Shown here piece after piece: positions 44,391 through 52,310 of a stretch of 64,000 nucleotides of DNA. The notes beneath the pieces were generated by a model. It searched no databases and had not been told where the DNA came from. It saw nothing but the letters and a program-made list of their open reading frames with translations. The position numbers and the translations under genes were made by a program. Numbering within the stretch: the stretch's first letter is position 1; the number at the start of each line of letters is the position of its first letter. Origin of the DNA: Bacteroidales bacterium UBA1410 (GTDB lineage: Bacteria; Bacteroidota; Bacteroidia; Bacteroidales; Dysgonomonadaceae); the NCBI GenBank assembly GCA_002305015.1, contig DBPW01000033.1:40239-104238 (forward strand). Direction: 5' to 3'.

Positions 44391-44398
44391 TACCTTTG
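44391..44398 (+). promoter_or_regulatory. -7 element of the B3/4 protein gene
   Basis: TACCTTTG, 32 nt before the ATG at 44431; -33 not evident. Confidence 0.45.
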
Positions 44399-44430
44399 GA
44401 ATCACAAATGAGAAGAAAAGGGGTTAAAAA

Positions 44431-45114
44431 ATGGAAGCAACTGCTATTCGAATAACGATTGATGAAGAAATATATGCCGTTTGCCCGGTTTTTTGTTATG
44501 CTGCCCTTGAAGCAAAAGTAAAAAATACGCCATTTAACCCGGAATTATGGAACGAAATTGAAGCATTTTCCGCTTCTTTCCGTGAGACCTACCGAATAGA
44601 AGACATCAAAAAGCGCATTCCCATACATGCTACCCGGCAGGCATACAAGGCATTGGGTAAAGATCCCAACCGCTATCGTCCGTCGGCCGAAGCACTTTGC
44701 CGAAGAATCGTCAAAGGAATGGATCTCTATCGGATTAATACACTGGTCGATCTCATTAACCTGCTTTCACTAAAAACGGCTTATTCCATTGGCGGCTTCG
44801 ATGCCGACAAAATTCGGGGCAATCTCACCCTGGGAGTCGGCAAGGCCGGTGAGAGATTCGAAGGTATCGGTCGTGGACTGCTCAATATCGAGGGATTGCC
44901 GGTTTATCGCGACGAACAAGGAGGGATCGGCACGCCAACCAGCGACGAAGAACGCACAAAAATCGACAACAATACTTCTCATTTGCTGATGATCCTTAAC
45001 GCCTATTCCGGCAAAAAAGGACTCCCCGAGGCTATCGATTACGGTGTGGAATTGCTAAAAAAATATGCCCGGGCAGAAGAAATTACGGTATGGAATTCTT
45101 CACTGAATCTTTGA
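44431..45114 (+). CDS. B3/4 (PheT editing-like) domain protein
   Basis: A 227-residue stand-alone B3/4 domain, the fold used by the phenylalanyl-tRNA synthetase beta chain to edit mischarged tRNA. Visible motifs are HATRQAYKALGKDPNRYRPSAEALCRRI, LVDLINLLSLKTAYSIGGFDADKI and GEGLLNIEGLP-like strings. Free-standing members may act as trans-editing or other aminoacyl hydrolases, but this is not established. Its last 32 bp overlap the convergent rRNA methyltransferase gene. Confidence 0.85.
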   Translation: MEATAIRITIDEEIYAVCPVFCYAALEAKVKNTPFNPELWNEIEAFSASFRETYRIEDIKKRIPIHATRQAYKALGKDPNRYRPSAEALCRRIVKGMDLYRINTLVDLINLLSLKTAYSIGGFDADKIRGNLTLGVGKAGERFEGIGRGLLNIEGLPVYRDEQGGIGTPTSDEERTKIDNNTSHLLMILNAYSGKKGLPEAIDYGVELLKKYARAEEITVWNSSLNL

Positions 45115-46531
45115 TAACATCGACAAACAGTTCGTCTCTCTTTTCCGGAAGATGGGAACTTCGTATGCGCCAGTCACGGGGATAGAGATTATTGATTCGG
45201 TTCCCGAGATTTTTTACAAAACCCAACGGTTCATTTTTATAGGAAAGCAATACAAAACCCAACGGTAAATGATCCAACACTAAAACCTCTCCACGCAAAT
45301 AGGCAATGGCTTGATCATATGTTACTTCATGATAAAAAAAAGCATCCGGGTTTTGTTGCACGCACATTGCCAAGGCATGCGAAGGAATAAAGTCGCAACC
45401 TTTTTTCTTCCCGATTTCAGTACCTAACGACACCACACGCAACTTTTCGGCAAGTAACAGCAAGGCGTCGGCATGCTTACGCGAAAATGCGGAAATTCTC
45501 CCTTCCTTTTCCACAAAACAATACTCTTCCGGGTTTTGCAACAAAGGAGCATACTCGGCCATATCTTTTAAAAAAGGAATTTCCGGATTTTTGTTTTTTT
45601 CGCGAAAAGAATTTTTTATCGTTCTCGGCTTCTCCGATGCCGATTTTCGCAACACAGAAAGAAATAGCCCTTCGCCCTTAACGGTGTGAGGAAAAAACCG
45701 ATAACCCTCAACATCCGGCATCAGCGCAGGAGAAATGCCCCACGATTCGCCTATTTGCAAAGGAATAAACTCCGCACCGAGTTCATGGGCAATCCACCGT
45801 ACATTCTCCTCATTCTCGTTCATATTATAGGTACACGTGCTGTAAATCAGCAATCCGCCCGGTTTCAGAGCATCCCACACATCAGTTAAAATATCTTTCT
45901 GCCGCGCAGCACACATCTGCACATTCTTGAGCGACCATTCAGCCACCGCATTTTCGTCTTTGCGAAACATTCCTTCTCCCGAACAAGGCGCATCTACCAG
46001 CACGAGATCGAAAAACCGGGGAAATGCCGCAAAATCAGCGGCAGTATTGTTGCAAACCAACCCGTTCGATAATCCCAGTTTAATCAGGTTTTCCGCAAGT
46101 ACGTGAGCTCGCTGTCGTACGATTTCATTGCTCACCACCAAACTCCCCTCCGGCAATGAAGAAAGTAAAATAGCCGACTTTCCCCCCGGTGCAGCGCACA
46201 AATCCAAGCATATTACAGGTTCGTGAACCAGTTGTCGTACTACATATTCCAAAAACATCGACGAAGCTTCCTGCACATAGTAATATCCGGCATGAAACAG
46301 CGGATCGAAAGTAAAAGCAGGGCGTTCCGATAAATAATATCCCCACTGCGACCACGGAACCGTCTGAGTCACCTTCCCCGGTGAAAAAAACAGCGGATTG
46401 CGCCGGAACTTGGCCGGATTCAGCCGAATGCTTACCGGAACATCCTCTTCTAATGCCGAAAAGAAAGCTTCTTCCTTGTCCGGTATAAGCGAACGAATCG
46501 AATGAATAAAATCCTCAGGTAATCGCATCAT
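45083..46531 (-). CDS. rRNA (cytosine-C5) methyltransferase, RsmF/NOL1-NOP2-Sun family
   Basis: A 482-residue SAM-dependent RNA m5C methyltransferase. The N-terminal domain (SIRLNPAKFRRNP) precedes the catalytic domain with CLDLCAAPGGKSAILLSSL (SAM site, about 110-128), LVDAPCSGEGMFRKDE (catalytic Cys) and YSTCTYNMNENEENV (second Cys). The C-terminal part (about 300-482) is a PUA-like/RsmF extension (LPLGFVLLSYKNEPLGFVKNLG, NLYPRDWRIR). The likely target is 16S rRNA C1407 by homology, unproven. It overlaps the B3/4 gene tail-to-tail. Confidence 0.9.
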   Translation of the reverse strand: MMRLPEDFIHSIRSLIPDKEEAFFSALEEDVPVSIRLNPAKFRRNPLFFSPGKVTQTVPWSQWGYYLSERPAFTFDPLFHAGYYYVQEASSMFLEYVVRQLVHEPVICLDLCAAPGGKSAILLSSLPEGSLVVSNEIVRQRAHVLAENLIKLGLSNGLVCNNTAADFAAFPRFFDLVLVDAPCSGEGMFRKDENAVAEWSLKNVQMCAARQKDILTDVWDALKPGGLLIYSTCTYNMNENEENVRWIAHELGAEFIPLQIGESWGISPALMPDVEGYRFFPHTVKGEGLFLSVLRKSASEKPRTIKNSFREKNKNPEIPFLKDMAEYAPLLQNPEEYCFVEKEGRISAFSRKHADALLLLAEKLRVVSLGTEIGKKKGCDFIPSHALAMCVQQNPDAFFYHEVTYDQAIAYLRGEVLVLDHLPLGFVLLSYKNEPLGFVKNLGNRINNLYPRDWRIRSSHLPEKRDELFVDVIKDSVKNSIP

Positions 46532-46548
46532 TTTTCTTGTTTAATACA

Positions 46549-46580
46549 CAAAGATAAAAGGAGCAACCCATAAGTACAAA
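46549..46580 (-). promoter_or_regulatory. Promoter of the rRNA methyltransferase gene
   Basis: Minus strand TTTG (plus 46577-46580), 20-nt spacer, TATCTTTG (plus 46549-46556); full match. Confidence 0.7.
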
Positions 46581-46768
46581 AAATAATTTACGATAGCAGC
46601 AAAATTGTTGTTTTCTTAGCATCGATATAAGCATACCTGAAGGTTTTAGATTGCCATTCAACCCGATAACGACAAAACAACCTAGGACAGCATTTTACCT
46701 GTTAACATTCATAAAGGCATTTTTGTAAATTCCGAGACAGACAAACCCTCCATACCCGAAAAAATGAC

Positions 46769-46776
46769 TAACTTTG
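46769..46776 (+). promoter_or_regulatory. -7 element of the PP-loop protein gene
   Basis: TAACTTTG, 58 nt before the ATG at 46835; no -33 match at 20 nt. Confidence 0.45.
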
Positions 46777-46834
46777 ACTTTACGCACATAACGAGCATTT
46801 ATTTCATCATACATAAAACAGAGCAACAACTATC

Positions 46835-47782
46835 ATGCCCACAACAATATTATTATTTTCCGAAGGATTAGACAGTTATCTAGCCGGCAAATTGATGAAA
46901 CGCCAAGGTATAAAAGTTATGGCCGTTCGTTTCATCACACCTTTTTTTGGCTGGTCGTTAAAACAAAACCCGGCGCCGTTTTACGACAAAGTTGCCGAAT
47001 TGGGTTTCGATAAGGGAGAAATCATCGATATTACCGACGAATACTTGCCCATACTCAACTGTCCTTCCTACGGCTACGGATCTTATGCCAATCCCTGCAT
47101 CGACTGCAAAATGTTTATGCTGCACAAGGCGTTGGAGATCATGAAAAAAGAACATGCCGATTTTATCACTACGGGAGAAGTGGTGGGTCAACGCCCCATG
47201 AGTCAGAATACCCAAGCGATGGATCTCATCCGAAGAAAATCGGGAGCCGAGGATGTATTGCTGCGCCCACTGTGTGCCAAACTACTTCCCCCCACGCTTC
47301 CCGAACGCAAAGGACTGGTGAATCGCGAAGAACTGTTGGCCATATCGGGTCGCCGCAGAGAAGAGCAATTGAGTCTTGCCCGGGAATTTGGAATCAAGGA
47401 CATCCCTTCACCTGCCGGCGGATGCTTATTGACAGACCCCGCCATCGGAACAAGGGTATTGAAAGTATTGCGTGAAAACCGACCGTTGACACCACTTACA
47501 GCCCAATTGCTCACCCTGGGTCGGCATATCTTTGAAGAAGACCACTGGATCGTGTTGGGGAGAAATCGGGAAGAGAATCTCAAGATCTTCAACCTTGTGC
47601 ACCCTCACTATCCGGCCTATTCGTTGAACATCCCCTCGCCACTCGCGGTAATCGTGGAGGGCGAAAAAGACGAAGGAACGTTGAAAGAATACCTCATAAA
47701 GTATTCGAAAAAAGCCCGGGAAGCGACAGCACGAGGGGAAAAAGTGAAAGTTGTAGAAATAAAAAATCAAAACGAAATATGA
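46835..47782 (+). CDS. PP-loop ATPase, thiouridylase-like
   Basis: A 315-residue protein with an N-terminal PP-loop adenylation motif (FSEGLDSYLAGKLMKRQG, a variant of SGGxDS). Two Cys sites resemble tRNA sulfurtransferases (NPCIDCKMFML near residue 90, PSPAGGCLLTDP near 195). TTGEVVGQRPMSQN follows the thiouridylase pattern. I infer ATP-dependent tRNA thiolation or a related sulfur transfer, akin to MnmA/ThiI-type enzymes, but it is neither classical MnmA (too short, different Cys spacing) nor ThiI with THUMP. The C-terminal 90 residues (VLKVLRENRPLTPLTAQLLT, HWIVLGRNREENLKIF) form a distinct domain of the kind labelled DUF in databases. It is monocistronic. Confidence 0.65.
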   Translation: MPTTILLFSEGLDSYLAGKLMKRQGIKVMAVRFITPFFGWSLKQNPAPFYDKVAELGFDKGEIIDITDEYLPILNCPSYGYGSYANPCIDCKMFMLHKALEIMKKEHADFITTGEVVGQRPMSQNTQAMDLIRRKSGAEDVLLRPLCAKLLPPTLPERKGLVNREELLAISGRRREEQLSLAREFGIKDIPSPAGGCLLTDPAIGTRVLKVLRENRPLTPLTAQLLTLGRHIFEEDHWIVLGRNREENLKIFNLVHPHYPAYSLNIPSPLAVIVEGEKDEGTLKEYLIKYSKKAREATARGEKVKVVEIKNQNEI

Positions 47783-47853
47783 CACGAGCAGACCAAAATC
47801 CAAATAAACAGGCGGTGTTTTAAAACAATCCGGAAATTTTTAGGAAATAACTA

Positions 47854-47884
47854 TTGCCGATTTCTTTGGGATTCCCTATTTTTG
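47854..47884 (+). promoter_or_regulatory. Promoter of the 47917 gene
   Basis: TTG (47854-47856), 20-nt spacer, TATTTTTG (47877-47884); 32 nt before the ATG. Confidence 0.55.
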
Positions 47885-47916
47885 TGCACGCACACAATAA
47901 TTAAATTTACTATCCG

Positions 47917-48753
47917 ATGAAAAAAATGGTATTTTCTCTCACAGCAATCGGTTTGTCATTGTTGCTAAATGCACAAAACCGACCCGATCCCCAACCTGCG
48001 GCCGACACATTCGAAAAATTTAAGGTGGGCATGGCAGGATACACGTTTGCCAAGTTCGATATCGACAAGACATTGGAAACGATGGAGAAGTGCGATGTAC
48101 ACTACCTTTGCATCAAAGATTTTCATCTTCCGCTGAACAGTACCGACGAACAAATCGCCGCTTTCCATGCCAAACTGAAAGCCAAAGGCGTTACGGGTTA
48201 CGGCGTGGGTCCCATTTACATGCGTTCGAAAGAAGAAATAGACCAGGCATTCGAATACGCCAAACGCGTAGGTGTGAAGCTGATTGTCGGCGTTCCCAAC
48301 TATGAACTCTTGCCTTATGTGGATCAGAAAGTTAAAGAATACGATTTCAAGTATGCCATCCATCTGCACGGCCCTGACATGCCGCTGTACCCGGATGCCG
48401 ACGACGTATGGAATCATGTAAAAGACCTCGACCCCCGCATCGGCATGTGTCTTGACATCGGCCACGATACCCGCAACGGTAAAGACCCCATAGAGGATCT
48501 CAAGAAATACCGGTCGCGTGTGTTCGATATTCACATCAAAGACGTAACAGCACCCACCAAACAGGGATATTCAGTGGAAATAGGACGCGGCATCATTAAC
48601 TTCCCGGCATTCGTGAGAGCGCTTCGCGAAGTGGGCTATACCGGAAAATGCAGCCTTGAACACGAACGTAACATGGATAATCCCTTTATCGGCATTGCCG
48701 AATCCATCGGCTACTTCCGCGGAGTGATTACTGCTACACGCAACATGCCTTAA
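47917..48753 (+). CDS. Secreted sugar isomerase/epimerase-like TIM barrel
   Basis: A 278-residue xylose isomerase-like protein with a signal peptide (MVFSLTAIGLSLLLNAQ, cleavage near residue 20). Barrel motifs are HYLCIKDFHLPLNSTDEQI, GVTGYGVGPIYMRSKEEID, the metal-site-like MCLDIGHDTRNGKDPIEDL, FDIHIKDVTAPT and CSLEHERNMD. It is a distant relative of the exported isomerase at 31481-32359. Function is unassigned: a periplasmic carbohydrate or inositol-related isomerase or hydrolase. It stands alone, and its stop is 8 bp before a large 11-bp repeat array. Confidence 0.8.
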   Translation: MKKMVFSLTAIGLSLLLNAQNRPDPQPAADTFEKFKVGMAGYTFAKFDIDKTLETMEKCDVHYLCIKDFHLPLNSTDEQIAAFHAKLKAKGVTGYGVGPIYMRSKEEIDQAFEYAKRVGVKLIVGVPNYELLPYVDQKVKEYDFKYAIHLHGPDMPLYPDADDVWNHVKDLDPRIGMCLDIGHDTRNGKDPIEDLKKYRSRVFDIHIKDVTAPTKQGYSVEIGRGIINFPAFVRALREVGYTGKCSLEHERNMDNPFIGIAESIGYFRGVITATRNMP

Positions 48754-48760
48754 CTTCTGT

Positions 48761-48921
48761 CATTCCCTTCGCTCCAAGTCCGTACCAAGTCCGCTTCTTC
48801 TTTGCTGTTCCTTCGCTATTCCTTCGCTCTTTGTTCGCTCTTTGTTCGCATTTAAGGGGTCTAGAGCGAAGGAATAGCGAAGAAGGAGCATAGGAAATAC
48901 GAGCGAAGTCCGATAAAGCTC
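48761..48921. repeat. Inverted pair of 11-bp tandem arrays (copy B)
   Basis: Eight contiguous 11-mers at 48761-48848 (for example CTCCAAGTCCG, TACCAAGTCCG, CTGTTCCTTCG, CTATTCCTTCG, CTCTTTGTTCG twice) are followed, after an 18-bp centre, by five 11-mers in reverse orientation at 48867-48921 (CGAAGGAATAG, CGAAGAAGGAG, CATAGGAAATA, CGAGCGAAGTC, CGATAAAGCTC). CGAAGGAATAG is the exact reverse complement of CTATTCCTTCG, so the arrays can fold on each other. GGAGC (48885-48888 region) also pairs with GCTCC just before a T7 run. Units CCAAGTCCGTACCAAG match copy A at 2763-2806 closely. Confidence 0.85.
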
Positions 48922-49099
48922 CTTTTTTTCTGCTGAAAATATGTAAGCTTTTTTAACCCTTACCATGAATACTCTTTTCTTACCCCATCCCTGAAAATTA
49001 GAGCGAATAATCGGATAGAAATGCGGCAATTGGAAATAAAAAGTCGGATTAAAGGGTTGAATTTACGACTTTTTGTTTTAAAGGTAATCCTAAAATCCG

Positions 49100-49107
49100 T
49101 ACCTTTG
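49100..49107 (+). promoter_or_regulatory. -7 element of the RsmI-like gene
   Basis: TACCTTTG, 19 nt before the ATG at 49127. TTTG at 49072-49075 is spaced 24 nt, longer than usual. Confidence 0.45.
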
Positions 49108-49126
49108 TTTTACAAAGAAACGGACT

Positions 49127-49837
49127 ATGAGTCATCCTGCACTTTATCTGATTCCTTCAACGTTGGGCGACACCCCCGTCGAAAGGGTATTGCCGCCTTA
49201 TAACACAGAAATTGTTTGTCGTCTGCGTTTTTTTATTGTGGAAAATGTACGCACAGCGCGACGGTTTCTGAAAAAATGCTATGCAGAAATCGATATCGAC
49301 GGACTCACGTTTTTCGAACTCAACAAGTATACCGACAGAAATGCGCTTTCGGAATTTCTCCAACCGTTAAAGGGAGGAAACAGCATGGGGATTATCTCCG
49401 AAGCCGGTTGTCCTTCGGTTGCCGACCCGGGTGCCGAAATTGTGGCACTGGCACATCAAGAAGGGTATAAAGTGGTTCCACTGGTCGGCCCCTCGTCTCT
49501 TCTGCTGGCCCTGATGGCATCGGGATTCAACGGACAGAATTATGCGTTCAACGGCTACTTGCCCATCGACAGCAACGAAAGGGCTAAAGCCATCAAGAAG
49601 TTCGAAATGCGAGCCTATAACGAAAATCAAACCCAACTATTCATCGAAACGCCGTACCGTAACCAAAAACTTGCCGAAGATATTTTGCTGCACTGCAAAC
49701 CGCATACGCAACTGTGCATCGCCATGAACCTCACATGCGAGGATGAATACATTGCTACGAAAACCATAAAAGAATGGAAAAACCGGTTGCCCGAGATGAA
49801 CAAAAAACCGTGCGTCTTCCTTCTTTATAAAGGGTAA
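49127..49837 (+). CDS. Tetrapyrrole-methylase-family (RsmI-like) SAM methyltransferase
   Basis: A 236-residue member of the TP_methylase family. It starts with ALYLIPSTLGDTPVERVLP and contains the SAM-site motifs ISEAGCPSVADPGAEIVALAHQEG and VPLVGPSSLLLALMASGFNGQ, then FIETPYRNQKLAEDIL. RsmI methylates the 2'-O of 16S rRNA C1402. This shorter Bacteroidetes variant lacks the RsmI C-terminal domain and has a divergent N-terminus, so target identity is uncertain. It lies 8 bp upstream of murB and is probably co-transcribed with murB-murA. Confidence 0.85.
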   Translation: MSHPALYLIPSTLGDTPVERVLPPYNTEIVCRLRFFIVENVRTARRFLKKCYAEIDIDGLTFFELNKYTDRNALSEFLQPLKGGNSMGIISEAGCPSVADPGAEIVALAHQEGYKVVPLVGPSSLLLALMASGFNGQNYAFNGYLPIDSNERAKAIKKFEMRAYNENQTQLFIETPYRNQKLAEDILLHCKPHTQLCIAMNLTCEDEYIATKTIKEWKNRLPEMNKKPCVFLLYKG

Positions 49838-49845
49838 ATTTAAGA

Positions 49846-50844
49846 ATGAACGTTCAACAACATATACAACTCCAGCCTTATAATTCGTTACGAACCAAGG
49901 CACGGGCAAAACTGTTTTGCGAACCCGAAAGTGTGGAAGAATTGTCGGAAGTGCTTCGTGCTTACCCTGACGAACCGAAATTGGTAATCGGCAGCGGATG
50001 CAACTTGTTTTTTACGAAGGATTTCGACGGACTGGTCATCCACCCTGCTATGAAGGGAATTTGCCTGCTTTCTGAGAATGACTCCACCGTGGAATTGGAA
50101 GCGGCTGCAGGAGAAGATTGGGATAATTTTGTGAATTATTGTGTGGAAAAAGGGTATGCCGGAATCGAAAACCTCTCCTTGATTCCCGGAACGGTTGGCG
50201 CTGCCCCCATTCAAAACATCGGGGCATATGGCACAGAAGTAAAAGATGCCATCGTGCGCGTGCATACGGTAAATAAATGCACGGGCAAACCGGAAACGTT
50301 TCCGGCCGAAGCTTGCGAATTTGGCTACCGCGACAGCATTTTCAAACGTAGCCGGCAGCACATCGTCACGTCGGTGGTTTTTCGTTTGAGCAAATCGTTT
50401 GTCTACACCGAAAAATATGCCGATTTGAATCGCGAACTGGCAAGTGTTGCCCACCCTTCGCTTCAGCAAGTGCGCGAGGCAATCATCCGCATCCGCAGAC
50501 GTAAACTTCCCGATCCTGCCGAACTTCCCAATGCAGGAAGTTTTTTCAAAAACCCCTTTCTGACAATGGAGGAAAAAGAACGGTTGCTGGCCAAACTGCC
50601 CGATGTGCCGATTTATCCCTCAGAAACCGGCAAATTCAAAACATCGGCAGCCTTTCTTATCGAAAAAGCCGGATACAAGGGCAAACGAAGCGGACCGGTG
50701 GGGATTTATGAACGCCATGCATTGATCATCGTGAACTATGCTACCGAAAACGGCTGCGACATCGTAGATTTCATGCACGAAGTACAGCAAGCAGTCAACG
50801 AAAAATTCGGCATCCTACTCGAACCCGAAGTCCGGATATATTGA
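49846..50844 (+). CDS. murB: UDP-N-acetylenolpyruvoylglucosamine reductase
   Basis: A 332-residue FAD enzyme reducing enolpyruvyl-UDP-GlcNAc to UDP-MurNAc. FAD-binding motifs are VIGSGCNLFFTKDFDGLVIH and LSLIPGTVGAAPIQNIGAYGTEVKD. The catalytic Ser lies in NAGSFFKNPF (proton donor). The length and motif arrangement fit the type I (E. coli-like) enzyme. It is followed 29 bp later by murA, so consecutive cytoplasmic steps of peptidoglycan precursor synthesis are adjacent. Confidence 0.95.
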   Translation: MNVQQHIQLQPYNSLRTKARAKLFCEPESVEELSEVLRAYPDEPKLVIGSGCNLFFTKDFDGLVIHPAMKGICLLSENDSTVELEAAAGEDWDNFVNYCVEKGYAGIENLSLIPGTVGAAPIQNIGAYGTEVKDAIVRVHTVNKCTGKPETFPAEACEFGYRDSIFKRSRQHIVTSVVFRLSKSFVYTEKYADLNRELASVAHPSLQQVREAIIRIRRRKLPDPAELPNAGSFFKNPFLTMEEKERLLAKLPDVPIYPSETGKFKTSAAFLIEKAGYKGKRSGPVGIYERHALIIVNYATENGCDIVDFMHEVQQAVNEKFGILLEPEVRIY

Positions 50845-50873
50845 AAATTGAAAACTGAAAAAGAGAAAACGCC

Positions 50874-52181
50874 ATGTCATCATTCATCATTGAAGGCGGG
50901 CATCGCCTGAAAGGAGAAATCACCCCTCAAGGAGCTAAAAACGAAGCCCTGCAAGTGATTTGTGCTACCTTATTAACAGAAGAAGAGGTGATTATCGAAA
51001 ACGTCCCCGATATACTTGACGTGAACAACCTCATCCGGCTGCTGATGGCGATGGGAGTGGAAGTACGTAAACTCAGCAAGGATACCTGGTCGTTTAAAGC
51101 CGCAGCCATTAATCCCGAATACATACAGACGGAAGATTTCATCGATAAATGTGCCACCCTGCGGGGTTCCATCATGATCATCGGCCCGCTGCTTGCCCGA
51201 TTCGGTCGGGTTTCCGTTCCCAAACCCGGTGGCGACAAAATCGGCCGCCGACGACTGGATACCCACTTCAATGCGATCAAAAAATTAGGAGCAGAGCTGG
51301 TCTTCGACGAAAAAAACCAACTTTTTTGCCTTTCGGCCGACAAACTGAAAGGATGTTACATTTTGCTCGACGAAGCATCGGTGACAGGAACAGCCAACCT
51401 GCTGATGGCAGCCGTACTGGCCGAAGGCGAAACCATCATCTACAATGCGGCCTGCGAACCCTATGTGGAACAACTGAGCAAGATGCTCGTCAGCATGGGC
51501 GCACACATCGAAGGTATCGGTTCGAACCGGCTCACCATAAAAGGAGTTTCAAGACTCTCGGGTTGTCGCCACCGGTTACTCCCCGACATGATCGAGATTG
51601 GCAGTTTTATCGGCATGGCAGCCATGACGGCTTCGGATATCACCATTAAAGACGTTTCCGTACAAAATCTGGGCATCATTCCCGAGAGTTTCCGCCGACT
51701 GGGCATCATTGTGGAACAACGAGGTGACGATTTATATATCCCTTCGCAGGAAAACTATACCATCGAATCGTTTATCGACGGCTCCATTCTTACCATTTCC
51801 GACGCTCCCTGGCCGGGATTGACGCCGGATTTGCTCAGCGTGATGCTGGTGGTGGCAACCAAAGCCGAGGGATGTGTGCTCATCCATCAGAAAATGTTTG
51901 AGAGCCGACTCTTCTTCGTGGACAAACTCATCGACATGGGCGCTCAGATTATTTTGTGCGACCCGCATCGCGCAACGGTAATTGGGCTAGGCAACCGTTT
52001 CCGCCTGCGGGGGATGACCATGACCTCGCCCGACATTCGCGCCGGAATATCGCTGCTCATTGCGGCGATGAGCGCAGAAGGGAAAAGTATCATACACAAC
52101 ATCGATCAGATTGACCGCGGGTATGAGAACATCGATATCCGCCTTAACCAATTGGGGGCAAAGATCGAACGGATAAAATGA
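50874..52181 (+). CDS. murA: UDP-N-acetylglucosamine 1-carboxyvinyltransferase, Asp variant
   Basis: A 435-residue EPSP-synthase-fold enzyme transferring enolpyruvate from PEP to UDP-GlcNAc. N-terminal GGHRLKGEITPQGAKNEALQVI carries the conserved Lys-Asn. The active-site loop reads VPKPGGDKIGRRRLDTH: Asp121 replaces the catalytic Cys115 of E. coli MurA. Cys-to-Asp enzymes in other bacteria stay active but are insensitive to fosfomycin, so this organism's MurA is predicted naturally insensitive. The rest of the chain is full-length with normal motifs (DEASVTGTANLLMAAVLAEG, PGLTPDLLSVMLVVATKAEG). Confidence 0.95.
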   Translation: MSSFIIEGGHRLKGEITPQGAKNEALQVICATLLTEEEVIIENVPDILDVNNLIRLLMAMGVEVRKLSKDTWSFKAAAINPEYIQTEDFIDKCATLRGSIMIIGPLLARFGRVSVPKPGGDKIGRRRLDTHFNAIKKLGAELVFDEKNQLFCLSADKLKGCYILLDEASVTGTANLLMAAVLAEGETIIYNAACEPYVEQLSKMLVSMGAHIEGIGSNRLTIKGVSRLSGCRHRLLPDMIEIGSFIGMAAMTASDITIKDVSVQNLGIIPESFRRLGIIVEQRGDDLYIPSQENYTIESFIDGSILTISDAPWPGLTPDLLSVMLVVATKAEGCVLIHQKMFESRLFFVDKLIDMGAQIILCDPHRATVIGLGNRFRLRGMTMTSPDIRAGISLLIAAMSAEGKSIIHNIDQIDRGYENIDIRLNQLGAKIERIK

Positions 52182-52187
52182 AATAAA

Positions 52188-52219
52188 TTTGCTTATTCAC
52201 TTCATCTTTTGTTACTTTG
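52188..52219 (+). promoter_or_regulatory. Promoter of korAB
   Basis: TTTG (52188-52191), 20-nt spacer, TTACTTTG (52212-52219), one mismatch to TAnnTTTG; leader about 85 nt. Confidence 0.5.
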
Positions 52220-52310
52220 CGCTTCAATACAATATTGCCGACAAACGCTTCGTTACTAAAAACGAAACAAGCGGCTAAACCAATCCATAAAAATCGTTTA
52301 TTTCAAAAAT

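Larger units (their letters stand above)
46532..46834. other. Divergent promoter region
   Basis: This 303-bp gap carries the minus-strand promoter 46549-46580 and a plus-strand -7 at 46769-46776. Between them no gene or repeat was seen. Confidence 0.65.
48754..49126. other. Repeat-bearing intergenic region
   Basis: This 373-bp gap contains the 11-bp repeat arrays (48761-48921), a T7 run after GCTCC (48922-48929), about 170 bp without recognised features, and a -7 element at 49100-49107. Confidence 0.7.

Noticed and set aside
48761..48921. CRISPR array
   Set aside because: Units are 11 bp and contiguous without spacers, and no cas genes are present.
48760..49029. 89-residue minus-strand frame through the 11-bp arrays
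   Set aside because: The repeat period is not a multiple of three, so codons are not conserved between units; no start context or family similarity.
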